Counted from the stretch's first letter, positions 26,030-38,659 are shown. The stretch: DNA of 64,000 nucleotides from Symsagittifera roscoffensis (GCF_963678635.1 NC_087062.1:70275345-70339344); one strand, 5' to 3'. Translations and numbers: made by a program. Notes: a model not told the origin generated them from the sequence alone.

Positions 26030-26600
26030 CTTGATGATTTCCATGTCCTTCTGGCTTCGTTTTCAACTGCATGCTGAACTTGGACAGCCTCAACCCGGGA
26101 CAACTTTAGGTCCGCTCATTGCGTTGAACATGTCAGACCACACCACCGTGTTGAGAGTTTTCTGGTCCAGTTGTCTATTCGGTGCAGGTCATGGGTTTTT
26201 TCTCAGCGCAACCATTGCGTACACGATTTTTAGTCCGTCTGGGAGATGCGCATATCCTGGGAATAACCCAAAAATGCTACTAGGATTATCTTCTGGAAGC
26301 TTCCATCTTTCAGCACATGGATTATCTCGACCATGAGTTCAAGATGTTCATTACCGCTGGTAACAGAGCAGCTTCAGCTGTAGTTGTTTATCTGATCCCG
26401 ATCAGCAAATCTCTACTGTGTAGATAAAAATTTATTCCAACAAAGATGATCCTTATGGGGTTCATTGCTGTTTGCCTTTGAAATCCAAAGACCATTGACA
26501 GGGATTGCATCTTATCCAGGCCAGATCCTGCTAGCGTTATCACATCCGGTCGGAAGAACAATTTTGAGGTGTTTTTTTTTCTGCTGTAAGCGGAAAAGAT
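26030..26600 (-). pseudogene. Relic A: second SGNH-like domain trace
   Basis: Broken frames give VTSGNEHLEL, HVLKDGSFQKIILVAFLGY and TQWLR. These fit the block III, KTKVAFTTSPGY and following helix of the 7190-8536 ORF. Unit B has lost 26117-26692 by a clean 576-bp deletion. Confidence 0.5.
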
Positions 26601-26685
26601 GGACTAGTCTATCATGCAATACAAGTCGCCGCAACGCTCCATGTCACCTTCCTGTTCTAATAGCCTTGAATAGTTTTTTTCTTGC

Positions 26686-26950
26686 TTAGCGTAAACAGGA
26701 GTGTCTCTCTCTTGCTTGAACATCTTGCATTTTACCCCTTGGGGCTCCATTTTTCAAAAATATACCTGGTTTTTCATCTCTTCTTTGTTCATCATGGTTC
26801 ACCATCACGTCCTGCAGTGTTCGGGCATTGACCGGAACCAAAGTGATCTTCGAGGGCGATTCCTCAAGTTCGGCCAACCTGAATGCGGTCGTCGAGGTGA
26901 ATTTGATTTCATCTGCAATCAGCCAATCTACTCATTCAACCCATAAGTAC
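26686..26950 (-). pseudogene. Relic A: linker region before the second SGNH-like domain
   Basis: An open stretch with LAELEESPSKITLVPVNAR and KPGIFLKNGAPRGKMQDVQ. It aligns with the NPGFVVEPPKHRTSIARIR region at 8633-9049. No function is known. Confidence 0.55.
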
Positions 26951-27399
26951 AAGCCACTGACGGATAAATGCGCATCGTCCAGCATTCACACAGCGTCTAA
27001 AACAAAGCTGACTGCCTAAAGTTTCAGTTTTATCAGATCCTGTTGAAGATGAGTCAAAGAGAAGGTACTATTTTTAAACAAATTAGCCAGCCATGATCTG
27101 AGCCTTGTTCCGCTCTATTCACTGGCGTCTCAGACCTTGAAGCTCCCACAGTTTCTTTCTGATTCACTGGACCCAATGTGCGTCTCGGATGTATTGTCCT
27201 CCAGTCCTTCCGTCATGTCAGATCTCTGTTCTTGATCACTCGAGCTCCTTTCTGTCTGCGTTACTGCTGAGACTGATCCCAGAAGCGTTTCCACACTAGG
27301 AGGCACAAAGGTAGAGACGGCTTGTAAATTTGTCATTTTTTTAGCACTAACACCACTGAATCAAAAGGTCGACCAATCTTTCTAGGATTACACGTTCAT

Positions 27400-27640
27400 C
27401 CAGGCTTGCCCTTTTTTAGTATGAAAATGGATGCCGTCGAGTTTAAATCTTGACGGATTCAACGCCGTCAACTCATCTTCGAGATCCATCAACACAAGTC
27501 GTCCAGCGTTGCGGCTAGGAAGGTTACGCATAACATTGTTCCTATTCATAGTTTATTCATTCTGCCTACGCGCAGTAGTTAGGTGCGTTCTCGTATTCAT
27601 TGGTATAGTGCAAATCGTAAGCACTGAGCATTTGATTTTC
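27400..27640 (-). pseudogene. Relic A: SGNH hydrolase C-terminal trace
   Basis: The minus strand reads FKLDGIHFHTKKGQAW near 27420-27460, which matches the DGIHF block V and the following W-containing helix of the main element's SGNH domain. The preceding segment (LSAYDLHYTNEYEN) fits the strand before it. Most of this segment is deleted in unit B. Confidence 0.65.
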
Positions 27641-27749
27641 TGCCATATTGCGCACATAGTTAATGTGGATGCGTTAGTCTTAGTCCTCTGTTGAAGCTCT
27701 TTTACTCCTATCTTCACTAAAAAGTCTCTCAACCTAACAGAGATAAAAT

Positions 27750-27995
27750 TAACTTCTCAGGGTCTTAATATTGCTTCTCCGGGGCCCTCTTCATTAGCAA
27801 GCATAAAAATGTTCCTATTTTTTGTAAGTCGCTGGTGGCGAGGCTGCTACACCCACTATTCCTCGAGTTTGCTTCTACAAACCTCCATTTTCTTGTACTG
27901 CCTTCAGATACAGGCTGCTTATGCTGTCCTAAAAGTCAGATCCGCAGTGATCGCTATTGCACATGTCCTATTTCTCAGTATAAAGGATATCAGAT
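27750..27995 (-). pseudogene. Relic A: macro-like domain trace
   Basis: With several stops, the minus strand reads SLYLKAVQENGGL, KQTRGIVGVAASPP and EHFYACL. This aligns with the FKREYQNGEFLF, RQRPGLGGMAALPP and KYLCFLV stretch of the macro-like domain in the main element. The shared pattern in a diverged copy shows the domain is ancestral to the family. Confidence 0.6.
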
Positions 27996-28744
27996 TAAAA
28001 TTGGATGCAGGATTGAACCGCGGTCCTTCCTGAGCCGCCCAGAAAGGATAATGGTTTTTGTACTTGATGTTTTTCAAGCTTTCGTGGTCTCATATCCTGA
28101 ATTGTCACATTGATGGCCATTGGGGTCTGATGTCGTTCGATTTAACCAATCCAAGAAGCGCATGTTAGGTAGCTCTTGTTCGTATGACTGTTGTAGCTCA
28201 TCATCGATTTTCACTTCTGTTCCTGACAGATCTTCGAGCTACTCTTTTCTCTTTTCCTCGTCGACGCAGTTATCTGATTTATACCCTATAGTTCAATCGC
28301 CATTTTCTCCAGGTGTACCCTATCTACAACAAAGTCGTCTCCATAAGATTTGTTCTACCGCGTCTGCATTTTGAAGCATAGATCTGTTGCCGTGTTCTTG
28401 AGGATCTCATTCTCCTCGGGGTGGTTCCAATCTTCTTCTGCTTAAACTAAGCTTTTCTAACTCGCATGGACTATCTCAGTAGGTTTCACGTTTTTTGGCA
28501 GTTTCGTTCCCTCTTCCAGGATATCATTTTCATCATTATTATCCCTGGGAGCTTTCTTGTTTACTTCTTATGCAGGATCTATCATCAAAAAATAGCCCCT
28601 ATCGATGTCTTCAGGATTGCACCAATCTTTTGTGAATGGGTAATGGGGCTTAAAATTCCCAAAATGTGCAGCTCGGCACGTGCTGAGTCTGTAGAAACGT
28701 CCTTTTGATCTACTTCTGTTATCATGAAGGGCCCCTCCAATTTT

Positions 28745-28939
28745 TCAGGAGTTTCTTAGTACTTTAGTACTTTTAGATGGGATCACATTCTGACAGACCC
28801 ATATATTGTCTCCCACTGAGTAATCTTTGGCACCAGCTGCTCTCTTGTCGAATTTCTTCCTCAGGCTTGCCTGTGCTTGTTGTGTTGTGCGTCTGCACAA
28901 CTCATTAAGTTCTTGCTGACGTCTCATCAGATCCCTCAC
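28745..28939 (-). pseudogene. Relic A: integrase C-terminal domain
   Basis: RRQQELNELCRRTTQQAQ and VCQNVIPSKST match the start of the integrase C-terminal module in the main element. An 8-bp repeat (AGTACTTT) breaks the frame just before the GPF motif. Unit B lacks the repeat and reads through to WRGPS. Confidence 0.8.
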
Positions 28940-28966
28940 AAAGACCTGCGGTGATGTACGTTTGCC

Positions 28967-29242
28967 CTAATGCTCGTTATGAAAAAACGTTAGCGGCAGA
29001 GCCTTCTCATGTCCTGTCAGCAGCATGTGTAGACTGATGCCCGTAGTAGAGTGCTGCGTACTGTTGTAAGCCCCCATTTTTTGTGTCAAGTATTTATCCC
29101 AGTCAGTCATGTATCGGGAAAAGTGTACCCTTAACCTTGACACCAACTTTAGTTTCTGTCTCTCTACTAGGCTTTTTGTCTGTGGATCATACGTTGTTGA
29201 TTTAATTTGGACCACTTGGGAACGTCTCATGAGTTCTTTCAT
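28967..29242 (-). pseudogene. Relic A: integrase catalytic core, C-terminal half
   Basis: Contains SLVERQKLKLVSRLRVHF with the catalytic Glu, and the DKYL...GAYNSTQHSTTGIS block that is almost unchanged from the main element. The upstream part with the Asp residues is in broken frames between 29243 and 29500. Confidence 0.85.
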
Positions 29243-29509
29243 TAGCTGACCTAAAAAACAGTACGATTTCCGACTAGAGCTTCATCGGAAATCCGTATCT
29301 GGCAATTCAACAATTCTCCTCAGCTGAAGCTGCTATCAGGGAACAGCTTCTGCATACTATTTTAAGTGATCGATCAACACCAGAACCTGATTATAGCCAC
29401 TGTCTGTCATGCAAAACTTCTGTTGATGAATCTGCTCCACGTCACTCAATTCTGATGACTCAATTGACTGCAATGGGAATTTCAATCTGGAATACTTCAC
29501 TCGTTCGCA

Positions 29510-29965
29510 CTATAGACATCGACGCTGCAAACCATTTTCCCATGCTTTCTTCATTTCAAAGCGTTTCATGATTCTCTGGTATACTTTATCTATTCCCTGA
29601 TGGCCCGTTTGATCTTGTGACTTGAACAGTAGTTCCGTTTGATAGAGTCGCGGCAACACTTCCGCTTTGTTTTTGCTTATAACCTGATTTTTTTCTCTCC
29701 TCTTGCAGGCGACAATACCGTTCTTGTTCAGATACAACCGCTCCTCCTTCTGCATGTTATATTGTTTCAAGATCCTGTAAGTATCTTTCTTCAGTTCTCC
29801 TTTATCTGGAGCTCCGTTTTCGATCCACCTCTTTAGGGTGCTCGCCATGCGATCATTTCTCTGCGCTCTTAGTAAGACCGCCAGTCCGTATCTTGCCTTC
29901 AAATTTGTCTTCATGACTCTTAGTTGACAAATCAGCTCATTGGGTTGGTGTGCATCATCATGCAT
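29510..29965 (-). pseudogene. Relic A: pol segment and integrase zinc finger
   Basis: A 151-residue open piece with KARYGLAVLLRAQRNDRM, LPRLYQTELLFKSQDQTGH and QGIDKVYQRIMKRFE. It matches the region before and including the H2C2 finger of the main element. The first zinc His is replaced by Gln (SQDQTGH versus SHDQMGH), so the finger is damaged. The Cys pair lies beyond the frame end. Confidence 0.85.
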
Positions 29966-30510
29966 CCTGACACGCTAGATCATCGCCAATAGCCATGTCT
30001 CTTGTTCAAATGGCTCTTGGTCAATAATAACTGCTTTCTTCTTTGGTAGCAGGCTTATGGATCGCTTTGACATCGCGATCATCTCCAAGTCGTCTGTTGC
30101 GTTGTGTTTTTTTTTTCACTCCAAGAGAGGTAGCGACCACCATCAAGATCTTGATGTATCTCTCTATCTGAATCTCTGGCCCTAGTTTCCACCAATATTG
30201 CGTGGATTCCTAATTCCGATTTCTCAGTGCCCGTACTCGAGTTCCTGTCCGGGTAGGTGCCAGCTTCCGATTTCTTTGTGAGATTTTGGCTAGGTGAAAC
30301 TTCAATGAAGCACGTATCCACGGCAAAATCTGATACATTTGACCTGCTTATTCACCTAATTTACTCGGACAGAACTTTGTGTACCTGTCCTTGTCCATGC
30401 GTGTTTTCATTACCTTCACTGTCCGACTCCCAGGACAAACTTTCGTGCAACCAGTCTTTGGATGCAGCCTCACTCATTGCTTGATGGTGCGTCTGAAAGG
30501 TGAGCGTCTG

Positions 30511-31364
30511 AAATGAAATTCGACAATGTCTTGCATGAAATTACCTTCATGATGTCCTTATCAACACACGTGGGGAAAAAAGGAGATTTAAAAAAGCTTT
30601 ATTATTTTATATAACTCAAGCCCTCATGATGATTGTTTGTGGCACTTAAATTATGTTTGGTCAAAAATAACTAAAACACATCCAATTACGAAAATAAAAG
30701 TCGAATCAATTATTTGCTCCAAATAACATATTATGAACAAGGTTAGAAGGAATAGCTGTTTTTGCAGACAAAAATGAAGTTTTGATGTCGTCTGATGCAA
30801 AGTTCATTCAAAATTGGCGTGTTCAACTAACTTGTTTGCTCCAACTTTTGGCAACCTCATTTTGTTAAATATAAATAGCAATACGTTACGATGGAAAAAA
30901 TCAAAAGCGGAGCAATAAACTTTTCCATAAAGTTGTTTACAGGTGAACGCTAATTTGAGACAAAATTAATGTCTGAACGTAGCCTGAATTTTGAAAAAGC
31001 CTGTCAATTTTGATTAATATTGTTGGAGTAGTCTTTTTAATAAATTATTTTGTACCAGACGGTTGAAATTTTTTTCATACAAAGTGCAGCAAAATTTGAT
31101 ACACAAAAAACATAAAAGAGCTAATAAACGAGTAAAACTGCATGTGATGTTACTTAAAAAAGAAAGATTGCTCTTTTCAATTAATCAATCCAATTTAACC
31201 TACTATTTTGCCATTTTTTTTGGTTGGAAAGGTTCATAAATTTTTCTGAGTTAGTTACTTCTAAGTTTTGCCCTTTTTGGTGATTTGAGTAGTTTAATTG
31301 GTCTTAAACGATAAGATCAAAAATTATTCTTGTTAATGAGTTTTTTTAGACATGGTTTCATTAT
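30511..31364. other. AT-rich flank inside unit A, no gene seen
   Basis: Sharp change to AT-rich sequence with poly-A and poly-T runs. No coding frame or known repeat is evident. It is repeated as about 37500-38348 in unit B. Confidence 0.6.
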
Positions 31365-31407
31365 GTTGATCAACTGTTTCTGCTTGCATTTCAGAGGAAG
31401 CCAGTGT

Positions 31408-33419
31408 TTAAAAAACTTTTTTGCTTAATTGTAGTGTCCTAAAAAATTCATGCAAATCTTGTTTGATTGTCTTCGATACTGTCAACCAATTATACTCGAC
31501 CTGAGTTAGTTGTCCTGCAATGCTTCCTTTCCCATGATTCACCATAGAACGCTTAAAGTCCTTAAACATGCTTTCGCCCTTCTGGTTCAGGAATTTCATT
31601 TCCAAGGTCGCTCCAGTGAGAGTGCGGTCACTCCTTCTGGTCTTGTAACTGGCATATTTTAAAACTGCCATAGAGATATACGTTACCATCAATTTGTTCA
31701 TCACTTTTGAGGTGTCTTGCAAACGGTCATCACTTTGCCCTAGGTCCTCTTCATCTTCCACTTGCTTTCTTCTTGCTATGTTAGCTGTCTTCGCTAGAGA
31801 TTCAGAGTGCACCTTCGTTTTTTCAAATTGTCCTCTCGTACCTTTGCTGCCGTTTTTCTTTTTCATGAACACCACTTGCATCCTTCCACAGCAAGTCCTA
31901 TTCTCATGATTGCTATGATTTTCTTCCATTATGTCTAGAGGCAAGGTTCTTTGGAAACATAACCTAGCTGCATTCTCTAAGTTCCAACTACAAAAATTTT
32001 CAGTTAACAATCTTGATTGCTTGATTGTCGTTGCTGAACACTGCCAGGAGAGCTACTTTCCTTTAAATTATGAATTGCGTTCATAAAGGCTGAGAGAGTT
32101 TTCAGCTTGGAAGCTTCGTCCTCCACTGACTCTGTTGTCGTAGTCACCGTGTCTGTTTGCTCCAAATCGTCAAAGGAATTACAATCGAAGCTTGATACTT
32201 TGCCAATCGAGACGTTGTCATCATCATCTCTTCCTTCTGGTACCACACAAATCGCTCCTTCTAATTGAATGTCCTCCTGGTCTATGTCTTCTCCTTGATT
32301 GCATTTTGGCTTTGATCCTGAAGATTCCTGTTGATCAACATCAATCTACTTGGTTGGGAGTTTTGGTACTATCAGCTCGCCGGACGATTTGTCTTCTCAT
32401 TTTTCGTGCATTACGACAACTACTTCACAGCCAAAGGGTGCCAGAGCATCTCTAGTCAACGAGCATTTTGTCGCTATGAACTCTAACGTGCAGGGCATTT
32501 ATCGCAGCTTCTTGGAGATTAACTTTTTCCTTCATAGCAGAGGGCGCGATGATCAATTTAGCCTTTCTTCCTAGAATCTTCCGGGCTTGGGAGTGGCGGA
32601 GTTGCTCGTCCTCCTCCTCGTTGAATACTGATGAGAGGATATTCTGGTAATTCCTCAGGCAATATCTTGAAGTCATCACAACCTTTTGTCTTTTTCATCA
32701 CTCTTTGACACATAGTTAGCAGTCTCAGAATCCTCGTCACTTCTCCATTTGTCTTGTGATATGGTCTAAGGTTCCACACTTTTGGTATTTTTCGATGTGT
32801 CCCTTTTCCACTTCAACCAATATAACAAGGAAGTGGTTGTTGAAATTGATGGTTGTTGTTTTGAGTTCGACGATCGTTCCCAATAGCAAATCCTCGCTCA
32901 TGGCCGCACGCAAGACATTCTGCTTAAACAAGGAGATTATGCTTCCATCATTTCTGAGATAAGGTTCAAGTACATCACCGACATGCTGTAATTCCTACTT
33001 TTGGGTCACAAAGTGCAAACGTCAACGCTGGACCGTATATGACAATCACAAACTCGCTGACTCACCTTCTCAATACCAGAGGATCGATCCTCATATCCAG
33101 ACACAAATCCGTTACTAGCGACAGGCCGCCCACGTTGCTTCGCACATTCTCATCACTTCCAATTCTTTCATCTTTTCCGGTTCCAAATCAATTCTGCTGT
33201 AGGAGATACTGTATTTGTGTAGTTCTTATTTCCCTCATCTGTGCTTAAGAGGTTGGCCCTCTTTGCGAATTTTTCTTTCTTCACATTCTCTCGCGTCTGT
33301 TTTGGGTATCGTGTCAGGGTGATGGGTTCCCCCAATCTGCCGTAAGCTACAGCAATCAGTGTCAGCAGACCGTCCATCGGAGGTTCTGTACTCCTTCTGT
33401 CAAAAGCACGGCAGATCAC
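31408..33419 (-). pseudogene. Relic B: unknown downstream-ORF segments
   Basis: Contains the copies of unit A's 200-residue piece (31408-32010, identical in protein), the acidic piece (32004-32246), QNVLRAAMSEDLLLG (32737-32931) and MDGLLTLIAVAYGRLGE (33168-33419). Order and lesions match unit A. Confidence 0.75.
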
Positions 33420-33869
33420 TTCTGGAAGTTTTCTGCTCCAAATGACACGAAAAGAACCAGGATCACTACGATCGACAATTCAGTGCCTACTTTGATGAAA
33501 TCCTTGATCACTTAGGGGAAGAATTCAGGATTCAATTTTTCCAGTGAGGACGCGGTCTATCCGCTCGCAATCCTTCAAACATGCTAATTTGTTTGCACTT
33601 AGCCTTCTTTTCTTCGTGAATTCTCAAAGCTTGTCCTGTTCATTCTGTCCAAAAATTCAACAGACGTTTTTCCTCCTTCTTCAGCAAATTTGATTCCTTC
33701 GGGATTTAATTATTCCCCAATACCTCAAGTAGAGGATTCAAGTGCAAACATTGTTTGGCGATCCGGCTTCGTTCTCAAAACCAGATCCTCCAAGTGAGCT
33801 TCAGTTTCTTTCGCAATTCGTCTTTTGGTCGTTTCCTGTTTTACCTCGTTCTCTCGGAATCAAAGGTCA

Positions 33870-34160
33870 CTAGACATATCGATGATTACTTGATGATTTC
33901 CATGTCCTTCTGGCTTCGTTTTCAACTGCATGCTGAACTTGGACAGCCTCAACCCGGGACAACTTTAAGTCCGCTAAACAGGAGTGTCTCTCTCTTGCTT
34001 GAACATCTTGCAATTTACCCCTTGAGGCTCCATTTTCCAAAAATATACCTGGTTTTTCATCTCTTCTTTGTTCATTAAGGTTCACCATCACGTCCTGTAG
34101 TGTTCGGGCATTGACCGGAACCAAAGTGATCTTCGAGGGCGATTCCTCAAGTTCGGCCAA
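33870..34160 (-). pseudogene. Relic B: linker joined to later region by deletion
   Basis: The open frame reads from the LAELEESPSK linker straight into LKLSRVEAVQVQHAVENEA, because the 576-bp deletion removed the intervening second SGNH-like domain. The apparent 96-residue ORF is therefore a deletion fusion. Confidence 0.7.
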
Positions 34161-34719
34161 CCTGAATACGGTCGTCGAGGTGAATTTGATTTCATCTGCA
34201 ATCAGCCAATCTACTCATTCAACCCATAAGTACAAGCCACTGACGGATAAATGCGCATCGTCCAGCATTCACACAGCGTCTAAAACAAAGCTGACTGCCT
34301 AAAGTTTCAGTTTTATCAGATCCTGTTGAAGATGAGTCAAGGAGAAGGTACTATTTTTAAACAAATTAGCCAGCCATGATCTGAGCCTATTTCCGCTCTA
34401 TTCACTGGCGTCTCAGACCTTGAAGCTCCCACAGTTTCTTTCTGATTCACTGGGCCCAATGCGCGTCTCGGATGTATTGTCCTCCAGTCCTTCCGTCATG
34501 TCAGATCTCTGTTCTTGATCACTCGAGCTCCTTTCTGTCTGCGTTAGCAAGGTTACGCATAACATTGTTCCTATTCATAGTTTATTCATTCTGCCTACGC
34601 GCAGTAGTTAGGTGCGTTCTCGTATTCATTGCTATAGTGCAAATCGTAAGCACTCAGCATTTGATTTTCTGCCATATTGCACACATAGTTAAATTAAAAA
34701 GTCTCTCAACCTAAGAGAG

Positions 34720-34985
34720 ATAAAATTAACTTCTCAGGTTCTTAATATTGCTTCTCCGGGGCCCTCGTCATTAGCAAGCATAAAAATGTTCCTGGTTTTT
34801 GTAAGTCGCTGGTGGCGAGGCTGCTACACCAACTATTCCTCGAGTTTGCTTCTACAAACCTCCATTTTCTTGTACTGCCTTCAGAATCCGGCTGCTTATG
34901 CTGTCCTAAAAGTCAGATCCGCAGTGATTGCTATTGCACATGTCCTATTTCTCAGTATAAAGGAAATCAGATTAAAATTGGATGC
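34720..34985 (-). pseudogene. Relic B: macro-like domain trace
   Basis: Near-identical to the unit A trace at 27750-27995 at the DNA level, including the block corresponding to KQTRGIVGVAASPP. The downstream SGNH trace is shortened by a deletion in this unit. Confidence 0.55.
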
Positions 34986-35713
34986 AGGATTGAACCGCGG
35001 TCCTTCCTGAGCCGCCCAGAAAGGATAATGGTTTTTGTACTTGATGTTTTTCAAGCTTTCGTGGTCTCATATCCTGAATTGTCACATTGATGGCCATTGG
35101 GGTCTGATGTCGTTCGATTTAACCAATCCAAGAAGCGCATGTTAGGTAGCTCTTGTTCGTATGACTGTTGTAGCTCATCATCGATTTTCACTTCTGTTCC
35201 TGACAGATCTTCGAGCTACTCTTTTCCTGGTCGTCCAAAAAGTCCAAATTCGTCGACGCAGTTATCTGATTTATACCCTATAGTTCAATCGCCATTTTCT
35301 CCAGGTGTATCCTATCTACAACAAAGTCGTCTCCATAAGATTTGTTCTACCGCGTCTGCATTTTGAAGCATAGATCTATTGCCGTTTTCTTGAGGATCTC
35401 ATTCTCCTCGGGGTGGTTCCAATCTTCTTCTGCTTAAACTAAGCTTTTCTAACTCGCATGGACTATCTCAGTAGGTTTCACGTTTTTTGGCAGTTTCGTT
35501 CCCTCTTCCAGGATATCATTTTCATCATTATTATCCCTAGGAGCTTTCTTGTTTACTTCTTATGCATGATCTATCATCAAAAACTAGCCCCTATCGATGT
35601 CTTCAGGATTGCACCAATCTTTTGTGAATGGGTAATGGGGCTTGAAATTCCCAAAATGTGCAACTCGGCACGTGCTGAGTCTGTAGAAACGTCCTTTTGA
35701 TCTACTTCTGTTA

Positions 35714-35923
35714 TCATGAAGGGCCCCTCCAATTTTTCAGGAGTTTCTTAGTACTTTTAGATGGGATCACATTCTGACAAACCCATATATTGTCTCCCAC
35801 TGAGTAATCTTTGGCACCAGCTGCTCTCTTGTCGAATTTCTTCCTCAGGCTTGCCTGTGCTTGTTGTGTTGTGCGTCTGCACAACTCATTAAGTTCTTGC
35901 TGACGTCTCATCAGATCCCTCAC
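35714..35923 (-). pseudogene. Relic B: integrase C-terminal domain
   Basis: Same start as the unit A copy, but without the short repeat, so it continues to KKLLKNWRGPS. It then stops after the GPF-like motif. Confidence 0.8.
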
Positions 35924-36061
35924 AAAGACCTGCGGTGATGTATGTTTGCCCTAATGCTCGTTATGAAAAAACGTTAGCGGCAGAGCCTTCTCATGTCCTG
36001 TCAGCAGCATGTGTAGACTGATGCTCGTAGTAGAGTGCTGCGTACTGTTGTAAGCCCCCAT

Positions 36062-36250
36062 TTATTGTGTCAAGTATTTATCCCAGTCAGTCATGTATCG
36101 GGAAAAGTATACCCTTAACCTTGAAACCAACTTTAGTTTCTGTCTCTCTACTAGGCTTTTTGTCTGTGGATCATACGTTGTTGATTTAAATTGGGCCACT
36201 TGGGAACGTCTCATGAGTTCTTTCATTAGCTGACCTAAAAAACAGTACAA
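36062..36250 (-). pseudogene. Relic B: integrase core fragment
   Basis: SLVERQKLKLVSRLRVYF and MTDWDKYLTQ match integrase around the catalytic Glu. The piece ends at a stop where unit A reads through to GAYNSTQHS. Confidence 0.8.
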
Positions 36251-36340
36251 TTTCCGACTAGAGCTTCATCGGAAATCCGTATCTGGCAATTCAACAATTC
36301 TCCTCAGCTGAAGCTGCTATCAGGGAACAGCTTCTGCATA

Positions 36341-36949
36341 CTATTTTAAGTAATCGATCAACACCAGAACCTGATTATAGCCACTGTCTGTCATGCAAAA
36401 CTTCTGTTGATGAATCTGCTCCACGTCACTCAATTCTGATGACTCAATTGACTGCAATGGGAATTTCAATCTGGAATACTTCACTCGTTCGCAGTATAGA
36501 CATCGACGCTGCAAACCATTTTCCCATGCTTTCTTCATTTCAAAGCGTTTCATGATTCTCTGGTATACTTTATCTGTTCCCTGATGGCCCGTTTGATCTT
36601 GTGACTTGAACAGTAGTTCCGTTTGATAGAGTCGCGGCAACACTTCCGCATTGTTTTTGCTTATAACCTGATTTTTTTCTCTCCTCTTGCAGGCGACAAT
36701 ACCGTTCTTGTCCAGATACAACCGCTCCTCCTTCTGCATGTTATATTGTTTCAAGATCCTGTAAGTATCTTTCTTCAGTTCTCCTTTATCTGGAGCTCCG
36801 TTTTCGATCCACCTCTTCAAGGTGCTCGCCATGCGATCATTTCTCTGCGCTCTTAGTAAGACCGCCAGTCCGTATCTTGCCTTCAAATTTGTCTTCATGA
36901 CTCTTAGTTGACAAATCAGCTCATTGGGTTGGTGTGCATCATCATGCAT
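36341..36949 (-). pseudogene. Relic B: pol segment, integrase zinc finger and start of core
   Basis: A 202-residue open piece, longer than its unit A counterpart because a stop there is absent here (RCLYCERVKYSRLKF supplies the Cys pair). SQDQTGHQG again lacks the first zinc His. It reaches the first core strand (FCMTDSGYNQVLVLIDYLK). Confidence 0.85.
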
Positions 36950-37499
36950 CCTGACACGCTAGATCATCGCCAATAGCCATGTCTCTTGTTCAAATGGCTC
37001 TTGGTCAATAATAACTGCTTTCTTCTTTGGTAGCAGGCTTATGGATCGCTTTGACATCGCGATCATCTCCAAGTCGTCTGTTGCGTTGTGTTTTTTTTTC
37101 ACTCCAAGACAGGTAGCGACCCCCATCAAGATCTTGATGTATCTCTCTATCTGAATCTCTGGCCCTAGTTTCCACCAATATTGCGTGGATTCCTAATTCC
37201 GACTTCTCAGTGCCCGTACTCGAGTTCCTGTCCGGGTAGGTGCCAGCTTCCGATTTCTTTGTGAGATTTTGGCTAGGTGAAACTTCAATGAAGCACGTAT
37301 CCACGGCAAAATCTGATACATTTGACCTGCTTATTCACCTAATTTACTCGGACAGAACTTTGTGTACCTGTCCTTGTCCATGCGTGTTTTCATTACCTTC
37401 ACTGTCCGACTCCCAGGACAAACTTTCGTGCAACCAGTCTTTGGATGCAGCCTCACTCATTGCCTGATGGTGCGTCTGAAAGGTGAGCGTCTGAAATGA

Positions 37500-38348
37500 A
37501 ATTCGACAATGTCTTGCATGAAATTACCTTCATGATGTCCTTATCAACACAAGTGGGGAAAAAAGGAGATTTAAAAAAGCTTTATTATTTTATATAACTC
37601 AAGCCCTTATGATGATTGTTTGTGGCACTTAAATTATGTGTGGTCAAAAATAACTAAAACACATCCAATTACGAAAATAAAAGTCGAATCAATTATTTGC
37701 TCCAAATAACATATTCTGAACAAGGTTGGAAGGAATAGCTGTTTTTCCAGAAAAAAATGAAGTTTTGATGTCGTCTGATGCAAAGTTTATTCAAAATTGG
37801 CGTGTTCAACTAATTTGTTTGCTCCAACTTTTGGCAACCTCGCTTTGTTAAACATAAATAGCAATACGTTACAATAGAAAAAATCAAAAGCGGAGCAATA
37901 AATTTTTCCATAAAGTTGTTTACAGGTCAACGCTAATATGAGACAAAATTAATGTCTGAACGTTGCCTGAATTTAAAAAAAGCCTGTCATTTTTGATTAA
38001 CATTGTTGGAGTAGTCTTTTTAATAAATTATTTTGTACCAGACGGTTGAAAATTTTTTCATACAAAGTGCAGCAAAATTTGATACACAAAAAAAACATAA
38101 AAGAGCTAATAAAAGAGTAAAACTGCATGTGATGTTACTTAAAAAAGAAAGATTGCTCTTTTCAATTTATCAATCCAATTTAACCTACTATTTTGCCATT
38201 TTTTTTGGTTGGAAAGGTTCATAAATTTTTCTGAGTATAGTTACTTCTAAGTTTTGCCCTTTTTGGTGATTTGAGTAGTTTAATTGGTCTTAAACGATGA
38301 GATCAAAAATTATTCTTGTTAATGAGTTTTTAGACATGGTTTCATTAT
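37500..38348. other. AT-rich flank inside unit B, no gene seen
   Basis: Copy of 30511-31364 with scattered substitutions and small indels. A 63-residue ORF here is not supported. Confidence 0.6.
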
Positions 38349-38659
38349 GTATGAAAAAGTGTTGAACTGAATACCGACATCAAAATAAGCAGTTTAGTTA
38401 ACTAGAGGCCCAGCTAAAGCTGGAGGTACCGGTTTAATTTTTTTGATTTTGTTGTTCTGATCCGGGATGAAATAGGTAATTTCAAAAATTTTTAAAAATG
38501 GGCTTCTTTCAAAAAATAATTATTGCTCAATTAAAATAGCAGTAAATTTCTTGTAATTTTTTTCCCAGAGACACAAATTTGTTGATTAAGATTTTAGCGC
38601 GTAGTATTTTATGCAAGGAGGCTCCCCACAACCTGTTGCTTCGATTAAAATTCGATATC

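Larger units (their letters stand above)
23505..30510 (-). pseudogene. Diverged relic of the same element family (unit A), 5'-truncated in pol
   Basis: Minus-strand fragments follow the order of the giant element: acidic pol insertion (30000-30480), integrase zinc finger (29510-29965), integrase core (28967-29500), integrase C-terminus (28745-28939), macro-like domain (about 27750-27995), SGNH block V (about 27400-27460), the NPGF-type region (26686-26880), the second SGNH-like domain (about 26030-26600), then the unknown blocks (24690-25580). The region is full of stops and frameshifts. It ends near 30510, where the sequence becomes AT-rich. Protein divergence from the main element is high, so it belongs to an older or distinct subfamily. 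Confidence 0.8.
23505..31364. repeat. Tandem duplication unit A (7,860 bp)
   Basis: Starts GTTGATC and ends TTCATTAT. It repeats head-to-tail as 31365-38348, with only a few differences per hundred bases apart from three deletions in unit B. It includes both the relic element and about 850 bp of AT-rich flanking DNA, so the duplication happened after the relic was already truncated. Confidence 0.92.
31365..38348. repeat. Tandem duplication unit B (6,984 bp)
   Basis: Second copy. Relative to unit A it lacks 576 bp (26117-26692), about 245 bp (near 27270-27515) and about 55 bp (near 27665-27715). These together account for the 876-bp length difference. Confidence 0.92.
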
